A stretch of DNA of 64,000 nt from Sporanaerobium hydrogeniformans (GTDB lineage: Bacteria; Bacillota; Clostridia; Lachnospirales; Cellulosilyticaceae), in the NCBI RefSeq assembly GCF_002735925.1, contig NZ_PEDL01000008.1:62001-126000 (forward strand), given 5' to 3'. Under the pieces are notes generated by a model that did no database searches, was not told where the DNA came from, and saw only the letters and a program-made list of their open reading frames with translations. The position numbers were made by a program, and so were the translations under genes. This document shows positions 43,423 to 52,530 of this stretch, in pieces. Within the stretch, counting starts at the first letter, position 1; every line of letters begins with the position of its first letter.

Positions 43423-44163
43423 ATGGAACAAGTAATTGCTATTCAACATTTAAATAAAAGTTTTGGTCAACATGAAGTTTTAAAGGATATTAATTTTTCC
43501 GTTTATAAAGGGGAAGTAGTTTGCATTATTGGCTCTTCTGGTTCGGGTAAATCAACTTTGCTACGTTGTGTTAACCTCCTTGAAAAGCCTACAGGTGGTC
43601 AAATTATTTATCAAGCTAAAAATATCCTAGATGATAATCACAACTTGACTGCTTATCGCACCAAGTTGGGTATGGTCTTTCAACAGTTTAATCTTTTTAA
43701 TAATCATACCGTTCTCGGAAACTGTACCATTGGTCAGATGCAAGTTCTTAAACGAACAAAAGCTGAAGCTGAAGAAATTGCTATGCATTATTTAAAGGTT
43801 GTAGGGATGGAAAACTATATCCACGCACGTCCTAGACAACTCTCTGGAGGGCAAAAGCAACGTGTCGCTATTGCTAGAGCTCTTTCTATGGAGCCTGATG
43901 TTATGCTTTTTGATGAACCTACCTCTGCACTTGATCCTGAAATGGTGGGTGAGGTGTTAAAGGTTATGAAAGAACTCGCCGAATCAGGTCTAACTATGTT
44001 AGTAGTTACTCACGAAATGGGCTTTGCCAAAGAAGTAGCAGACCGGGTTGTTTTCATGGATAAGGGAGTTATTGCAGAAGAAGGGAATCCTGAACAAATC
44101 TTTAACACACCTATTCAAGAACGTACACGTGAATTTTTAAAGCGTACTTTAGAAAAGGGTTAA
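43423..44163 (+). CDS. Amino-acid ABC transporter ATPase
   Basis: The 246-aa cytoplasmic subunit: Walker [15 protein letters not shown]-loop [13 protein letters not shown], signature [15 protein letters not shown], Walker [13 protein letters not shown], switch [12 protein letters not shown] 43423 has GAAGGGAG ahead; the frame back to 43405 overlaps the permease. It is translationally coupled to the permease. Confidence 0.93.
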   Translation: MEQVIAIQHLNKSFGQHEVLKDINFSVYKGEVVCIIGSSGSGKSTLLRCVNLLEKPTGGQIIYQAKNILDDNHNLTAYRTKLGMVFQQFNLFNNHTVLGNCTIGQMQVLKRTKAEAEEIAMHYLKVVGMENYIHARPRQLSGGQKQRVAIARALSMEPDVMLFDEPTSALDPEMVGEVLKVMKELAESGLTMLVVTHEMGFAKEVADRVVFMDKGVIAEEGNPEQIFNTPIQERTREFLKRTLEKG

Positions 44164-44300
44164 ATGTTTTTAATGGAATTATTTGTTTGAAGGTGGTTAT
44201 ATTTGCCGACTTCTTTAAGGAGTATAGCAAACAATTCGGTGTATGATATATGATAGGCTTAGTCAGAAACCTGAAAAAATTCTGTAAGGAGAGATAAAAT

Positions 44301-46697
44301 ATGAACTATGGTTATTTCGACGAGCAAACTAAAGAATATGTAATTACACGCCCTGATACACCTGCCCCTTGGGCTAACTATTTAGGTTCACCCGAATATG
44401 GTGCTATTATTTCTAATAATGCAGGTGGCTATAGCTTTGTTAAATCCGGTGCAAATGGCCGTCTTATTCGTTATCGTTTTAATGCGATTCATTCTGATCA
44501 ACCTGGCCGCTATATCTACATACGCGATGATGAAAGTAAGGACTTCTGGTCTGGCTCTTGGCAGCCTGTTGGTAAAAGCTTAGAAACCTATGAAAGTCGT
44601 TGCCATCACGGGACTGCTTATACCAAAATGGTAGCTCGCTATGCCAAAATTACATCTGAAACTCTCTATTATGTTCCTCTTGGTAAAACCTATGAAGTTT
44701 GGCGTACACGTATTACTAATCAAGATACTAAACCCCGTCACCTCTCTCTTTTTGGTTATGTGGAATTTACAAATGATAGTAATTATGAGCAAGATAGTGT
44801 CAATCTTCAGTACACCCAATTTATCACACGTACTTATTTCAAAAAGAATAAAATTCTTCAAACCATTAATGAAAATGTGAAAGAGCAAATCAATGGTTCC
44901 AATGCCAAAGAACGCTTTTTTGGAGTAGTGGGAGAAACTGTTTCCCATTATGATGGTGACCGTGAAGTTTTTGTAGGAAGATATCGTAGCTATGCCAATC
45001 CTATTGCTGTAGAAGGTGGTACTTGTTCAGATTCTTTAAACTTCAATGGTAACTCTTGTGGTGCCTTACAACTTACCTTTACTTTAGCACCCGGTGAAAC
45101 TAAAGAAGTTGCTTTTCTTTTAGGTGCTTATGGTGATGAAGTCGCTTCTCAACTTTTAGCAAGCTATGAAAACTTTGAACTTATTCAAAAAGAAATAGAA
45201 GAGCTTAAAAATTATTGGCATAGTAAGCTGAATCGTTTCCAAATTAAAACACCGGATGTCGCTTTTAATCATATGATGAATACTTGGAATGCTTATCAAT
45301 GCTTCATTACCTTTATTTGGTCACGTGCAGCTTCTTTCCAATATTGTGGCCTACGTAATGGCTATGGTTATCGTGATACGGTACAAGATATTCAGGGTAT
45401 TATCCACCTTGAACCTGACCTTGCATTAGAAAAAATTCGTTTTATGCTTTCTGCACAAGTGGATAATGGTGGGGGACTACCTCTTGTAAAATTTAATCAT
45501 CATGCTGGGCATGAAAATACTCCAGATGATCCCTCTTATGTTGCAGAAACAGGACATCCTTCTTATCGTGCAGACGATGCTCTTTGGTTATTCCCTACAG
45601 TACTCAAATACATCAATGAGACGGGACATATAGATTTTCTAGATGAAGTCATTGTTTTTGCTAATGGAGGAGAAGCAACTGTCTATGAACATCTTAAGCG
45701 TGCCATTGACTTTAGCATGAAGCGTTTAGGTGCACATGGTATGCCTGCTGGACTTCATGCCGATTGGAATGATTGTCTACGTATGGGTAAAAAAGGAGAG
45801 TCTACTTTTGTTGCCTTCCAACTTTATTATGCCATGACTATTTTAAATAAATGGGCTAAAGATAAACAGGATATAACTTATAGCACTTATCTTACAAAGC
45901 AATTAGCAATCCTCCATGAAACCCTTCAAAATTGTTGGGAAGATGACCAATTCATCCGTGGTATCAAGGAAAATGGAGAAGTGGTTGGCTCCAAAAAGGA
46001 TCCAGAGGCAAATCTTTGGTTAAATCCTCAATCTTGGGCAGTCATAAGTGGTTGTGCAACAAAAGAGCAAGCCCAAAAAGCTTTAGATAAGGTTTATCAA
46101 AAACTTAACACACCTTATGGTGCTGTACTTTTGGATCCACCTTATAAAGAGCATGCCTTTGATGGGGCTCTTATGCTTCTTTTTAATGCTTCTACCAAAG
46201 AAAACGGTGGTATTTTCTCTCAGTCACAGGGCTGGATTATTTTAGCAGAGGCATTAATGGGGAATGGTAATCGTGCCTTTGAATACTATCAAAAATGTAA
46301 TCCTGCACAGATGAATGATCAAGCGGATATTCGTCAATTAGAACCTTATGCACATGGCCAATTCATTGAAGGGAAACGAAGTCCTTTTCATGGTAGGGCA
46401 CATGTACATTGGTTAACTGGAACAGCCTCTACTGTTATGGTAGCCTGTGTAGAGGGGATTCTAGGGATGCGTCCTCAAGTAGATGGCCTTCTTATTTCAC
46501 CAAGTATCCCTTCTGATTGGAAAACCTTTGACATTACTAAAACTTTTAGAAATAAACAGCTCTCTATGCATTTTCATAATGAAGAAGGTCATGAAAGCGG
46601 TGTACAAAAAATATTCTTGAATGGTCAGCTCCTTAAAGATAATTTTGTCCCTGTTCATTTGCTAGAAGCTGAAAATACGCTTGAGATCTATATGTAG
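44301..46697 (+). CDS. GH94 family cellobiose-type phosphorylase
   Basis: Splits cellobiose, or a related beta-glucoside, with phosphate into glucose and glucose 1-phosphate, saving ATP during cellulose use. The 798-aa length is right for the cytosolic enzyme. The N-terminal beta-sandwich starts with YGYFDEQTKEYVITRPDTP. The catalytic (alpha/alpha)6 barrel has GLRNGYGYRDTVQD and the HADWNDC motif at residues 486-492, whose Asp (D488 or D491) is the proton donor of the family. The phosphate-site segment near the end includes GRAHVHWLTGTAS. Chitobiose phosphorylase is the main alternative. GGAGAG precedes the ATG. Confidence 0.88.
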   Translation: MNYGYFDEQTKEYVITRPDTPAPWANYLGSPEYGAIISNNAGGYSFVKSGANGRLIRYRFNAIHSDQPGRYIYIRDDESKDFWSGSWQPVGKSLETYESRCHHGTAYTKMVARYAKITSETLYYVPLGKTYEVWRTRITNQDTKPRHLSLFGYVEFTNDSNYEQDSVNLQYTQFITRTYFKKNKILQTINENVKEQINGSNAKERFFGVVGETVSHYDGDREVFVGRYRSYANPIAVEGGTCSDSLNFNGNSCGALQLTFTLAPGETKEVAFLLGAYGDEVASQLLASYENFELIQKEIEELKNYWHSKLNRFQIKTPDVAFNHMMNTWNAYQCFITFIWSRAASFQYCGLRNGYGYRDTVQDIQGIIHLEPDLALEKIRFMLSAQVDNGGGLPLVKFNHHAGHENTPDDPSYVAETGHPSYRADDALWLFPTVLKYINETGHIDFLDEVIVFANGGEATVYEHLKRAIDFSMKRLGAHGMPAGLHADWNDCLRMGKKGESTFVAFQLYYAMTILNKWAKDKQDITYSTYLTKQLAILHETLQNCWEDDQFIRGIKENGEVVGSKKDPEANLWLNPQSWAVISGCATKEQAQKALDKVYQKLNTPYGAVLLDPPYKEHAFDGALMLLFNASTKENGGIFSQSQGWIILAEALMGNGNRAFEYYQKCNPAQMNDQADIRQLEPYAHGQFIEGKRSPFHGRAHVHWLTGTASTVMVACVEGILGMRPQVDGLLISPSIPSDWKTFDITKTFRNKQLSMHFHNEEGHESGVQKIFLNGQLLKDNFVPVHLLEAENTLEIYM

Positions 46698-46762
46698 GAA
46701 TAATTTTTAAAAAAGTGAACACACTAACTCCGTAAAACCTATCTTTTATTGGAGGAATACGG

Positions 46763-47302
46763 ATGAAAAAATTTGTATGTACTGTCTGTGGGTATATTCA
46801 TGAAGGTGATACCCCTCCTGAAAAATGTCCTATTTGTAACGCACCCGCTAAAGCCTTTAAAGAACAATCTGGGCAACTAGAATGGGCTGACGAACATCGC
46901 ATTGGTGTAGCAGAAGGAGTAGACTCAGAGATTTTAGAAGACTTGCGTGCGAACTTCTTAGGAGAATGCACAGAGGTTGGCATGTACCTCGCTATGAGCC
47001 GTCAAGCTGACCGAGAAGGCTACCCTGAAATTGGGGAAGTCTACAAACGAATTGCCTATGAAGAAGCTGATCATGCCTCTCGCTTTGCTGAACTTTTAGG
47101 TGAAGTAGTAAAGGCCGACACACGCGCCAATCTGCAAGTGCGTGTTGATGCTGAATTTGGTGCTTGTGAAGGTAAAAAGAAACTAGCTACGCTTGCCAAA
47201 GCACAAAATCTTGATGCCATTCATGACACTGTTCATGAAATGGCAAAAGATGAAGCAAGACATGGACGTGCTTTTAAAGGACTATTAGACCGTTATTTCT
47301 AG
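46763..47302 (+). CDS. Reverse rubrerythrin (N-terminal rubredoxin, C-terminal diiron)
   Basis: A peroxide/oxygen-scavenging iron protein of obligate anaerobes, 179 aa. The rubredoxin domain comes first (CTVCGY ... CPICNAPAK), the reverse of classical rubrerythrin. The four-helix diiron domain follows with EAD and EARHGR-type ligands ([24 protein letters not shown]). GGAGG precedes the ATG. It lies 17 bp ahead of the DUF1540 gene and near fprA, an oxygen-defence grouping. Confidence 0.92.
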   Translation: MKKFVCTVCGYIHEGDTPPEKCPICNAPAKAFKEQSGQLEWADEHRIGVAEGVDSEILEDLRANFLGECTEVGMYLAMSRQADREGYPEIGEVYKRIAYEEADHASRFAELLGEVVKADTRANLQVRVDAEFGACEGKKKLATLAKAQNLDAIHDTVHEMAKDEARHGRAFKGLLDRYF

Positions 47303-47319
47303 AAGGAGGAGAAAAGAAT

Positions 47320-47643
47320 ATGACACAAGTAAACTGTGCTGTTAAAGGATGTTCTTATAATCATAATGAAATCTGTTATGCCAAACGTGTGGCCATTGGT
47401 GGTAAAGGTTCTACAGAAATAAAGGGAACTTGCTGTGGCACTTTCTTAAATGAAGACGTTTACAGCAACTTGGCAGAGCATACAGACTATCTTTCACCTT
47501 GTGATGCTGTAACGTGTACGGTAGCTATCTGTAGATATAATGCAGAAAATCTTTGTCAACTTCAAGCCATTCAAGTAAGTGGGGCAGAGGAGACTAGTCT
47601 TTATACCCAAACAGATTGCCTAAGCTTTAAAAAACAACAATAA
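47320..47643 (+). CDS. Protein with two DUF1540 domains
   Basis: A 107-aa cysteine-rich protein. Each half repeats the DUF1540 pattern, C-AVKGCSYN ... CYAKRVAIGG and C-DAVTCTVAICRYN ... CQLQAIQVSG, which suggests two small metal-binding knuckles. Function unknown. GGAGGAG lies ahead of the ATG. It probably shares the rubrerythrin transcript, so a redox or metal role is plausible but unproven. Confidence 0.8.
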   Translation: MTQVNCAVKGCSYNHNEICYAKRVAIGGKGSTEIKGTCCGTFLNEDVYSNLAEHTDYLSPCDAVTCTVAICRYNAENLCQLQAIQVSGAEETSLYTQTDCLSFKKQQ

Positions 47644-47650
47644 TAGACTT

Positions 47651-47693
47651 AAAAAGCTAGACTTCTCACTTTTAAGAAGTCTAGCCTTTTTAG
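47651..47693. terminator. Bidirectional terminator
   Basis: AAAGCTAGACTTCT and AGAAGTCTAGCCTTT form a long stem with an 8-nt loop and A/T tails on both sides, between the DUF1540 gene and fprA on the - strand. Confidence 0.85.
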
Positions 47694-47708
47694 GTAATCT
47701 GTCGTACC

Positions 47709-48917
47709 CTATTTAATAGAGTTTGCAAACTCTTTTGCAAAAGTAGTAGCTTTCATTAAATCAGCTTCACTTGGTTTAAAGACAACGCCTAGTGGTTCCA
47801 GTGGCACCTGACATTTAAGCTGTTTAAGGCGTTCTTGCATATGAGGCAGAGCTTCTCCGCTCCAACCATAAGCTCCAAAGCAACCTGCTACTAATTTCCT
47901 ATCTAAAATAGGATTTAAAAGGCCAAGAAGTTGCCAGATAGGAGGAAGTGCATCGGCTAGAAGAGTGGGAGAACCTACTAAAAGCCCTTGCGCATTATGA
48001 ATAGCACCTGCTACTTCATTGATATCACTTTCTACAAGATCATAAAGCTTTATTTCTAAATCAGAGTTTGCTTCCTTTAAACCTTTAGCTAATGTCTGTG
48101 CTATTTCTGCTGTATAGCCATAAGCTGAAACATATGGAATAATAACGGTAGGGTGTGTTATTTCCTGTGCTTTAGACCATTCATCATAAAGGTCTATATA
48201 TTCTTTCATATTAGATTCTTCTAAGATCATCCCATGACCTGGACAAATATATTGAAGAGGCAAATCTTTAATTTTAGCTAAAGCTTTTTGTACATAGGGT
48301 TTAAACGGTCCCATAATCATATCGAAATAATAACGGTATGCTTCTTTAAACATCCCTTCTTTTTCGGGTTCAAGTTTACTTTTAAAGAGACGTTCATCAC
48401 AATAGTGCTCACCAAAAGAGTCACAAGTTACTAAAACCTGTTCTTCTTCAATATAAGTATACATGGTATCTGGCCAATGAAGACAGGGTACACTAAGGAA
48501 ACGTAATGTTTTATCACCTAAAGAAATTTGATCACCTTCTTTTACAACTTTACTTTTAAAAGGCTTATTAGCTATTGCTGCCATATATTTAATAGCTAAA
48601 CCACTTCCTACAACCGTAGCTTGTGGTGCGTAATCTAAAAGTTTAGCAACAGAACCTGCATGATCTGGTTCTGTGTGATTAACAACAATATAAGTAATAT
48701 CTTCTAAAGCTGTTAAACTTTTAATATTTTCTAAGTACTCCTCAAAAAAACGTTCTTTAACAGTTTCAAAAAGAACAACACCTTCTTTCCCTTTTAATAA
48801 GTAGGCATTGTAAGTTGTACCAAATTGAGTTTCCATGATAATATCAAAAACTCTTAAATGAGGGTCAAGAGCTCCTAACCAAAATAAACTGGGGGTAATG
48901 TTTTGAACTTTAGACAT
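47709..48917 (-). CDS. fprA: FprA-type flavodiiron protein (A-type flavoprotein)
   Basis: A cytoplasmic oxygen or NO reductase. 402 aa: an N-terminal metallo-beta-lactamase-like diiron domain with the HTEPDHAGS ligand motif (H-x-E-x-D-H) near residue 80, a later His in CLHWPDTMY and a further one in YICPGHG. The C-terminal flavodoxin domain (from about residue 250) opens with IPYVSAYGYTAEIAQ, the FMN phosphate loop. Together with the reverse rubrerythrin it removes O2 and peroxide. AAGGAATG lies ahead of the ATG. Confidence 0.93.
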   Translation of the reverse strand: MSKVQNITPSLFWLGALDPHLRVFDIIMETQFGTTYNAYLLKGKEGVVLFETVKERFFEEYLENIKSLTALEDITYIVVNHTEPDHAGSVAKLLDYAPQATVVGSGLAIKYMAAIANKPFKSKVVKEGDQISLGDKTLRFLSVPCLHWPDTMYTYIEEEQVLVTCDSFGEHYCDERLFKSKLEPEKEGMFKEAYRYYFDMIMGPFKPYVQKALAKIKDLPLQYICPGHGMILEESNMKEYIDLYDEWSKAQEITHPTVIIPYVSAYGYTAEIAQTLAKGLKEANSDLEIKLYDLVESDINEVAGAIHNAQGLLVGSPTLLADALPPIWQLLGLLNPILDRKLVAGCFGAYGWSGEALPHMQERLKQLKCQVPLEPLGVVFKPSEADLMKATTFAKEFANSIK

Positions 48918-48965
48918 AGGTCATTCCTTTCTGAGGCTTTTAATAATTACTATCATATAAAACAA

Positions 48966-48993
48966 ATTATAGATTATTTCTACAACATGTCAA
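48966..48993 (-). promoter_or_regulatory. Promoter of fprA
   Basis: On the - strand TTGACA (48993-48988) and TATAAT (48971-48966) are separated by 16 nt and are perfect boxes. Confidence 0.75.
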
Positions 48994-49063
48994 GAGTTGA
49001 GGGAGGATGTTTTTAAAAAGATACAATCATACACAAAATCTTCTGAATTAATTTTATTGCTTC

Positions 49064-49092
49064 TTGCAACCTAAAAAAAAGTATGCTATAGT
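49064..49092 (+). promoter_or_regulatory. Promoter of chemoreceptor gene
   Basis: TTGCAA (49064-49069) and TATAGT (49087-49092) have a 17-nt spacer. It lies back to back with the fprA promoter. Confidence 0.6.
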
Positions 49093-49130
49093 ATTCACAT
49101 ATTCTAATAATACTATTATTTTAAACAATG

Positions 49131-49177
49131 GCGTTTAAAAATCCTCTTTTAGGGGTTTTTAAACGCTTATTTTTTTA
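49131..49177 (+). terminator. Leader attenuator before chemoreceptor gene
   Basis: GCGTTTAAAAATCC and GGGTTTTTAAACGC form a 14-bp stem (one G-U) followed by TTATTTTTTT, all between the promoter and the ribosome site. Read-through must be allowed for expression. No alternative helix was identified. Confidence 0.7.
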
Positions 49178-49190
49178 GGGGGGTATCTAT

Positions 49191-50738
49191 ATGAAAAAAA
49201 CAGCGCTATGTCTTGGTTTATTAATGGCATGGATAGGAGGCACTTTAGGAACTGTTATGCTTTATGGGCAGCATTCTATATGGAGTGGAAGTATTCTCTT
49301 ACTTATTGTAGGTGTTTTTCAATTTTATACGATTCAAAAATTTTTTCAGTATTTCACCTATTTAGATGACAAGCTAAGAAACTATGAGCAAACATTTAAA
49401 CAATTAGGCTATAACCTATCTGTAGCCTCTAGTCAAGTCTTTTCTGTCTCCAAAAGTCTCTCCCTTACACTAGAAGAAAATAATGCCTTCACACAAGAGC
49501 TTTTTTCCCAAACAGAAGAAATGTCAACCTTAAATAAAAAAGAAAGTTTAACAATACAAGAAACCCTTTTATCCATTAAAGCTGTATTAAGCGGTCTCAA
49601 ACAAATAGAGGAAACAACAACTCAGCTTCAAAATTTAAGTGATACTTCTCAAGGCATTATTCATGAAAGCCTTAGTGAAGTTTTAGAAGTTTTGGTGACT
49701 ATTCAAGAAATGAAAGCTTCTTCCTCTACTACCATTACTTCAGTCAAAAAACTTACAGGTATTTCACAAGAAATCCTTAACCTTTTAGGTACTGTAAATG
49801 CTATTTCTGATCAGACACATTTGCTTGCACTTAATGCCTCTATTGAATCTGCAAGAGCAGGTGAAGCGGGTAAAGGCTTTGCTGTGGTAGCAGAAGAAAT
49901 TCGTAAGCTTTCTACTAGCACCTCTTGTGCAGTAAAGGATGTCAATACCCTTATTGATAGTATTCAACATGCTCTAGAAGGTGTTAATTGTGAGGTGCTT
50001 AAAAATTTCCAAAAGGTAGAGCTAGGTGTTCTAAAATCTAAACACATAGAAGAAAGCTTAGAAAAAATGAAACTTTCCTTTGGAGAAGTCGTTACTTTAG
50101 TAGGGACTATTTCTGAACTTTCAAAAGAAGAAATGCTTCTGGTAGAAAAAGCTGGTGAAAATATTAATTTAGTAGAAAACTCCATGGAACAAACTGCCTC
50201 AAGTGTAGAAAATGTTTCACATTCTGTCTCTAATCAAAAAACAAATATGGAAGAAGTTGCAGAAATGGGAGTACGTTTAAATCAATCTGCACAACTTCTT
50301 TCTTTACTTTTAAAAGATTATAATTTAGGTGATCTTTCTTGTTTACAAACAAAAGGTTTAGAAGATGCTTTAGCTCACTTTAAAGAAATGGTCAATAAAC
50401 TTTCTAAGGCAACTGCCTTTGTACAGCTTGATACAGCTTTCCATCGTCAAGCCCTTCAGGATTTAAAGGATACTTATCCTTTTATTGAAGCCATTTGGAC
50501 GAATGAGTGCCACGGACGCTTTATCGTCTCTTTGCCTCCAGCTGGTATTGCTAATGCTTCTGTGAGAGAATGGTTTCAAAAAAGCATCGCTGGTGAACTT
50601 TATGTGTCCTCTCCTTATATTTCTGCCATTACTCGTATGCCTTGTATCACTTTATCTGCACCTATTTGTGAAGGCTCTGGCCGTATTTGTGGTGTAATAG
50701 GGTTAGATATTACCTTAGAATCAAATGAAGGCTATTGA
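49191..50738 (+). CDS. Methyl-accepting chemotaxis protein with C-terminal Cache-like domain
   Basis: A 515-aa chemoreceptor. Two hydrophobic segments at the N-terminus (residues about 5-45) have almost no periplasmic loop. A helical signalling region follows, with the kinase-contact hairpin tip [35 protein letters not shown]-type motif (near residues 205-240; the sequence holds [18 protein letters not shown]). The C-terminal 125 residues ([13 protein letters not shown] ... [10 protein letters not shown]) look like a PDC/Cache fold, which normally lies outside the cell ahead of the signalling helices. Here it would be cytoplasmic. TAGGGGGG precedes the ATG. Confidence 0.8.
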   Translation: MKKTALCLGLLMAWIGGTLGTVMLYGQHSIWSGSILLLIVGVFQFYTIQKFFQYFTYLDDKLRNYEQTFKQLGYNLSVASSQVFSVSKSLSLTLEENNAFTQELFSQTEEMSTLNKKESLTIQETLLSIKAVLSGLKQIEETTTQLQNLSDTSQGIIHESLSEVLEVLVTIQEMKASSSTTITSVKKLTGISQEILNLLGTVNAISDQTHLLALNASIESARAGEAGKGFAVVAEEIRKLSTSTSCAVKDVNTLIDSIQHALEGVNCEVLKNFQKVELGVLKSKHIEESLEKMKLSFGEVVTLVGTISELSKEEMLLVEKAGENINLVENSMEQTASSVENVSHSVSNQKTNMEEVAEMGVRLNQSAQLLSLLLKDYNLGDLSCLQTKGLEDALAHFKEMVNKLSKATAFVQLDTAFHRQALQDLKDTYPFIEAIWTNECHGRFIVSLPPAGIANASVREWFQKSIAGELYVSSPYISAITRMPCITLSAPICEGSGRICGVIGLDITLESNEGY

Positions 50739-50747
50739 TTGTATAAA

Positions 50748-50788
50748 GCGCCTAGCGAGTGGTTTCACTCACAAAGGCGCCTTTTATT
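50748..50788 (+). terminator. Rho-independent terminator after chemoreceptor gene
   Basis: GCGCCT and AGGCGC enclose an inner GAGTG/CACTC stem, followed by TTTTATT. It may also serve the converging small gene. Confidence 0.75.
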
Positions 50789-50798
50789 CAGTAAAGTA

Positions 50799-50954
50799 TT
50801 AGTTAATATGAGGACTTTGAAAACCTTCACGCTTTACGGAATGTTTTTTTGCTGTTGCATTGTGATTTTTCCCTTCCTCAGAAGTAAGGGGTGTTTGTCC
50901 ATTACATTTTTTCATACGTACTTCTTTAGGGTCGATTTGACTATCTTTTGACAT
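50799..50954 (-). CDS. Small hydrophilic protein, 51 aa
   Basis: An unrecognised small gene on the - strand. The frame MSKDSQIDPKEVRMKKCNGQ... is rich in Lys, Ser and Asn, has one Cys, and ends in GFQSPHIN. AAAGGAG lies 9 nt before the ATG at 50954; another ATG six bases upstream is in frame but only 3-4 nt from the same site. It converges on the chemoreceptor gene and shares the terminator region. Coding is supported by the ribosome site and the spacing, not by any family I know. Confidence 0.55.
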   Translation of the reverse strand: MSKDSQIDPKEVRMKKCNGQTPLTSEEGKNHNATAKKHSVKREGFQSPHIN

Positions 50955-51047
50955 TTGCATTCGCTCCTTTCTTTTCTTAGTTTGGGTGTTTTTTTACTTT
51001 TATAATCTGTTAAATTTTGCTTTATAAACTTCGTAATAGAGCGTCTC

Positions 51048-51076
51048 TTGAAACTCTAAGTCAATTCATGTAGAAT
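51048..51076 (+). promoter_or_regulatory. Promoter of miaB-mutS-mutL-miaA run
   Basis: TTGAAA (51048-51053) and TAGAAT (51071-51076) have a 17-nt spacer, 39 bp ahead of the miaB start. Confidence 0.65.
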
Positions 51077-51114
51077 GGTAAAGAAGTTAAATAGCTAGGA
51101 GGATAAAAACATCT

Positions 51115-52524
51115 ATGAGTAAGCGACAAGTTGTCCATGTTACATCGGAAGAGGCACTTCGCCAAACCACCATTATTCATAAATTAGCCGAGCGCCAAGC
51201 TGGCAAACATCTCAAATATTGTATAAGTACCTTTGGCTGTCAAATGAATAGCCGCGATTCTGAAAAAATCGAAGGTATGTTAGAACAAATAGGTTATACA
51301 AAAACAGAGATTGAAAAAGAAGCTGATTTTATTCTTTATAACACCTGTTGTGTACGTGAAAATGCAGAACTAAAAATCTACGGTCGTTTAGGTGCTTTAA
51401 AGGGTATAAAACGTAAAAACCCCAATCTTATTATTGCCTTATGTGGTTGCATGATGCAACAAGATATTGTTTTAGATACCTTAAAGAAAAAATATAATTT
51501 CGTAGATATTATATTCGGAACCTATAATATTTATAAATTACCTGAACTTTTACAAACGCGTTTAGAAACCAATAAAAGCGTGATAGATATTTGGGATTCT
51601 TATCAAGATATCGTAGAAGATTTACCTAATGCTAGAAAGTATGATCATAAAGCATGCGTTAACATTATGTATGGTTGCAATAATTTTTGTACCTACTGTA
51701 TTGTACCTTATGTACGTGGAAGAGAACGAAGCCGTGAAATGAGTGATATTCTTCATGAAATACAGGGATTAGTTGCTGATGGTGTAAAAGAAGTCATGCT
51801 CCTTGGCCAAAATGTTAATTCTTACGGTAAAAACTTAGAAACCCCTGTTAGCTTTGCTGAGCTTTTAAAAGCTATTGGTGACATAGAAGGTCTTAAACGT
51901 ATCCGTTTTATGACCTCTCATCCCAAAGATTTAAGTGATGAGCTTATTGAAGTAATGGCTAGCTGTGAAAAAGTATGTAAAAGTATTCATTTACCTGTTC
52001 AAGCAGGTAGTTCACGCTTGCTTGCTAAAATGAATCGCCATTATACAAAGGAAAGTTATTTAGAGGTTGTTCGTAAATTACGCCAAGCTATGCCAGATAT
52101 CGAAATCACTACAGACCTTATTGTTGGTTTTCCTGGAGAAACAGAAGAAGATTTTCTTGATACCTTAGATCTTGTTGAAAAGGTTGGCTATGCAAGTGCC
52201 TTTACTTTTATTTATTCTAAGCGCACAGGTACCCCTGCTGCTACTATGGAAGAGCAAGTTCCAGAAGAAGTTACCAAAGAACGTTTTAATCGTCTACTTA
52301 AGGTAACTAATCAAACTGGATTAAAGGTAATGGAGCGTCAAGTGGGTAAAACATTAGAAGTTTTCTTCGAAGAAGTAAGTAAACAGGATGAAACTGTATT
52401 AAGTGGACGTACGGAAAGTGGCCTCCTTGTTAATACAAAGGCATCAAAAACCCTTTTAGGTGAATTTGCACAGGTGAAAATAATAGGAACCAAAACTCAC
52501 TATCTCATCGGTGAGCTGGTTTAG
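51115..52524 (+). CDS. miaB: tRNA-2-methylthio-N6-dimethylallyladenosine synthase
   Basis: Radical-SAM methylthiotransferase acting on A37 of tRNAs reading UNN codons, after MiaA. 469 aa. The N-terminal UPF0004 domain has FGCQMNSRDSEKIEG with its cluster Cys; the radical-SAM motif is YGCNNFCTYCIVPYVRGRERSR (C-x3-C-x2-C, near residue 188). The C-terminal TRAM domain begins near GKTLEVFFEEVS. AGGAGG lies ahead of the ATG. The substrate-forming miaA lies three genes downstream on the same strand. Confidence 0.96.
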   Translation: MSKRQVVHVTSEEALRQTTIIHKLAERQAGKHLKYCISTFGCQMNSRDSEKIEGMLEQIGYTKTEIEKEADFILYNTCCVRENAELKIYGRLGALKGIKRKNPNLIIALCGCMMQQDIVLDTLKKKYNFVDIIFGTYNIYKLPELLQTRLETNKSVIDIWDSYQDIVEDLPNARKYDHKACVNIMYGCNNFCTYCIVPYVRGRERSREMSDILHEIQGLVADGVKEVMLLGQNVNSYGKNLETPVSFAELLKAIGDIEGLKRIRFMTSHPKDLSDELIEVMASCEKVCKSIHLPVQAGSSRLLAKMNRHYTKESYLEVVRKLRQAMPDIEITTDLIVGFPGETEEDFLDTLDLVEKVGYASAFTFIYSKRTGTPAATMEEQVPEEVTKERFNRLLKVTNQTGLKVMERQVGKTLEVFFEEVSKQDETVLSGRTESGLLVNTKASKTLLGEFAQVKIIGTKTHYLIGELV

Positions 52525-52530
52525 GTAAGG

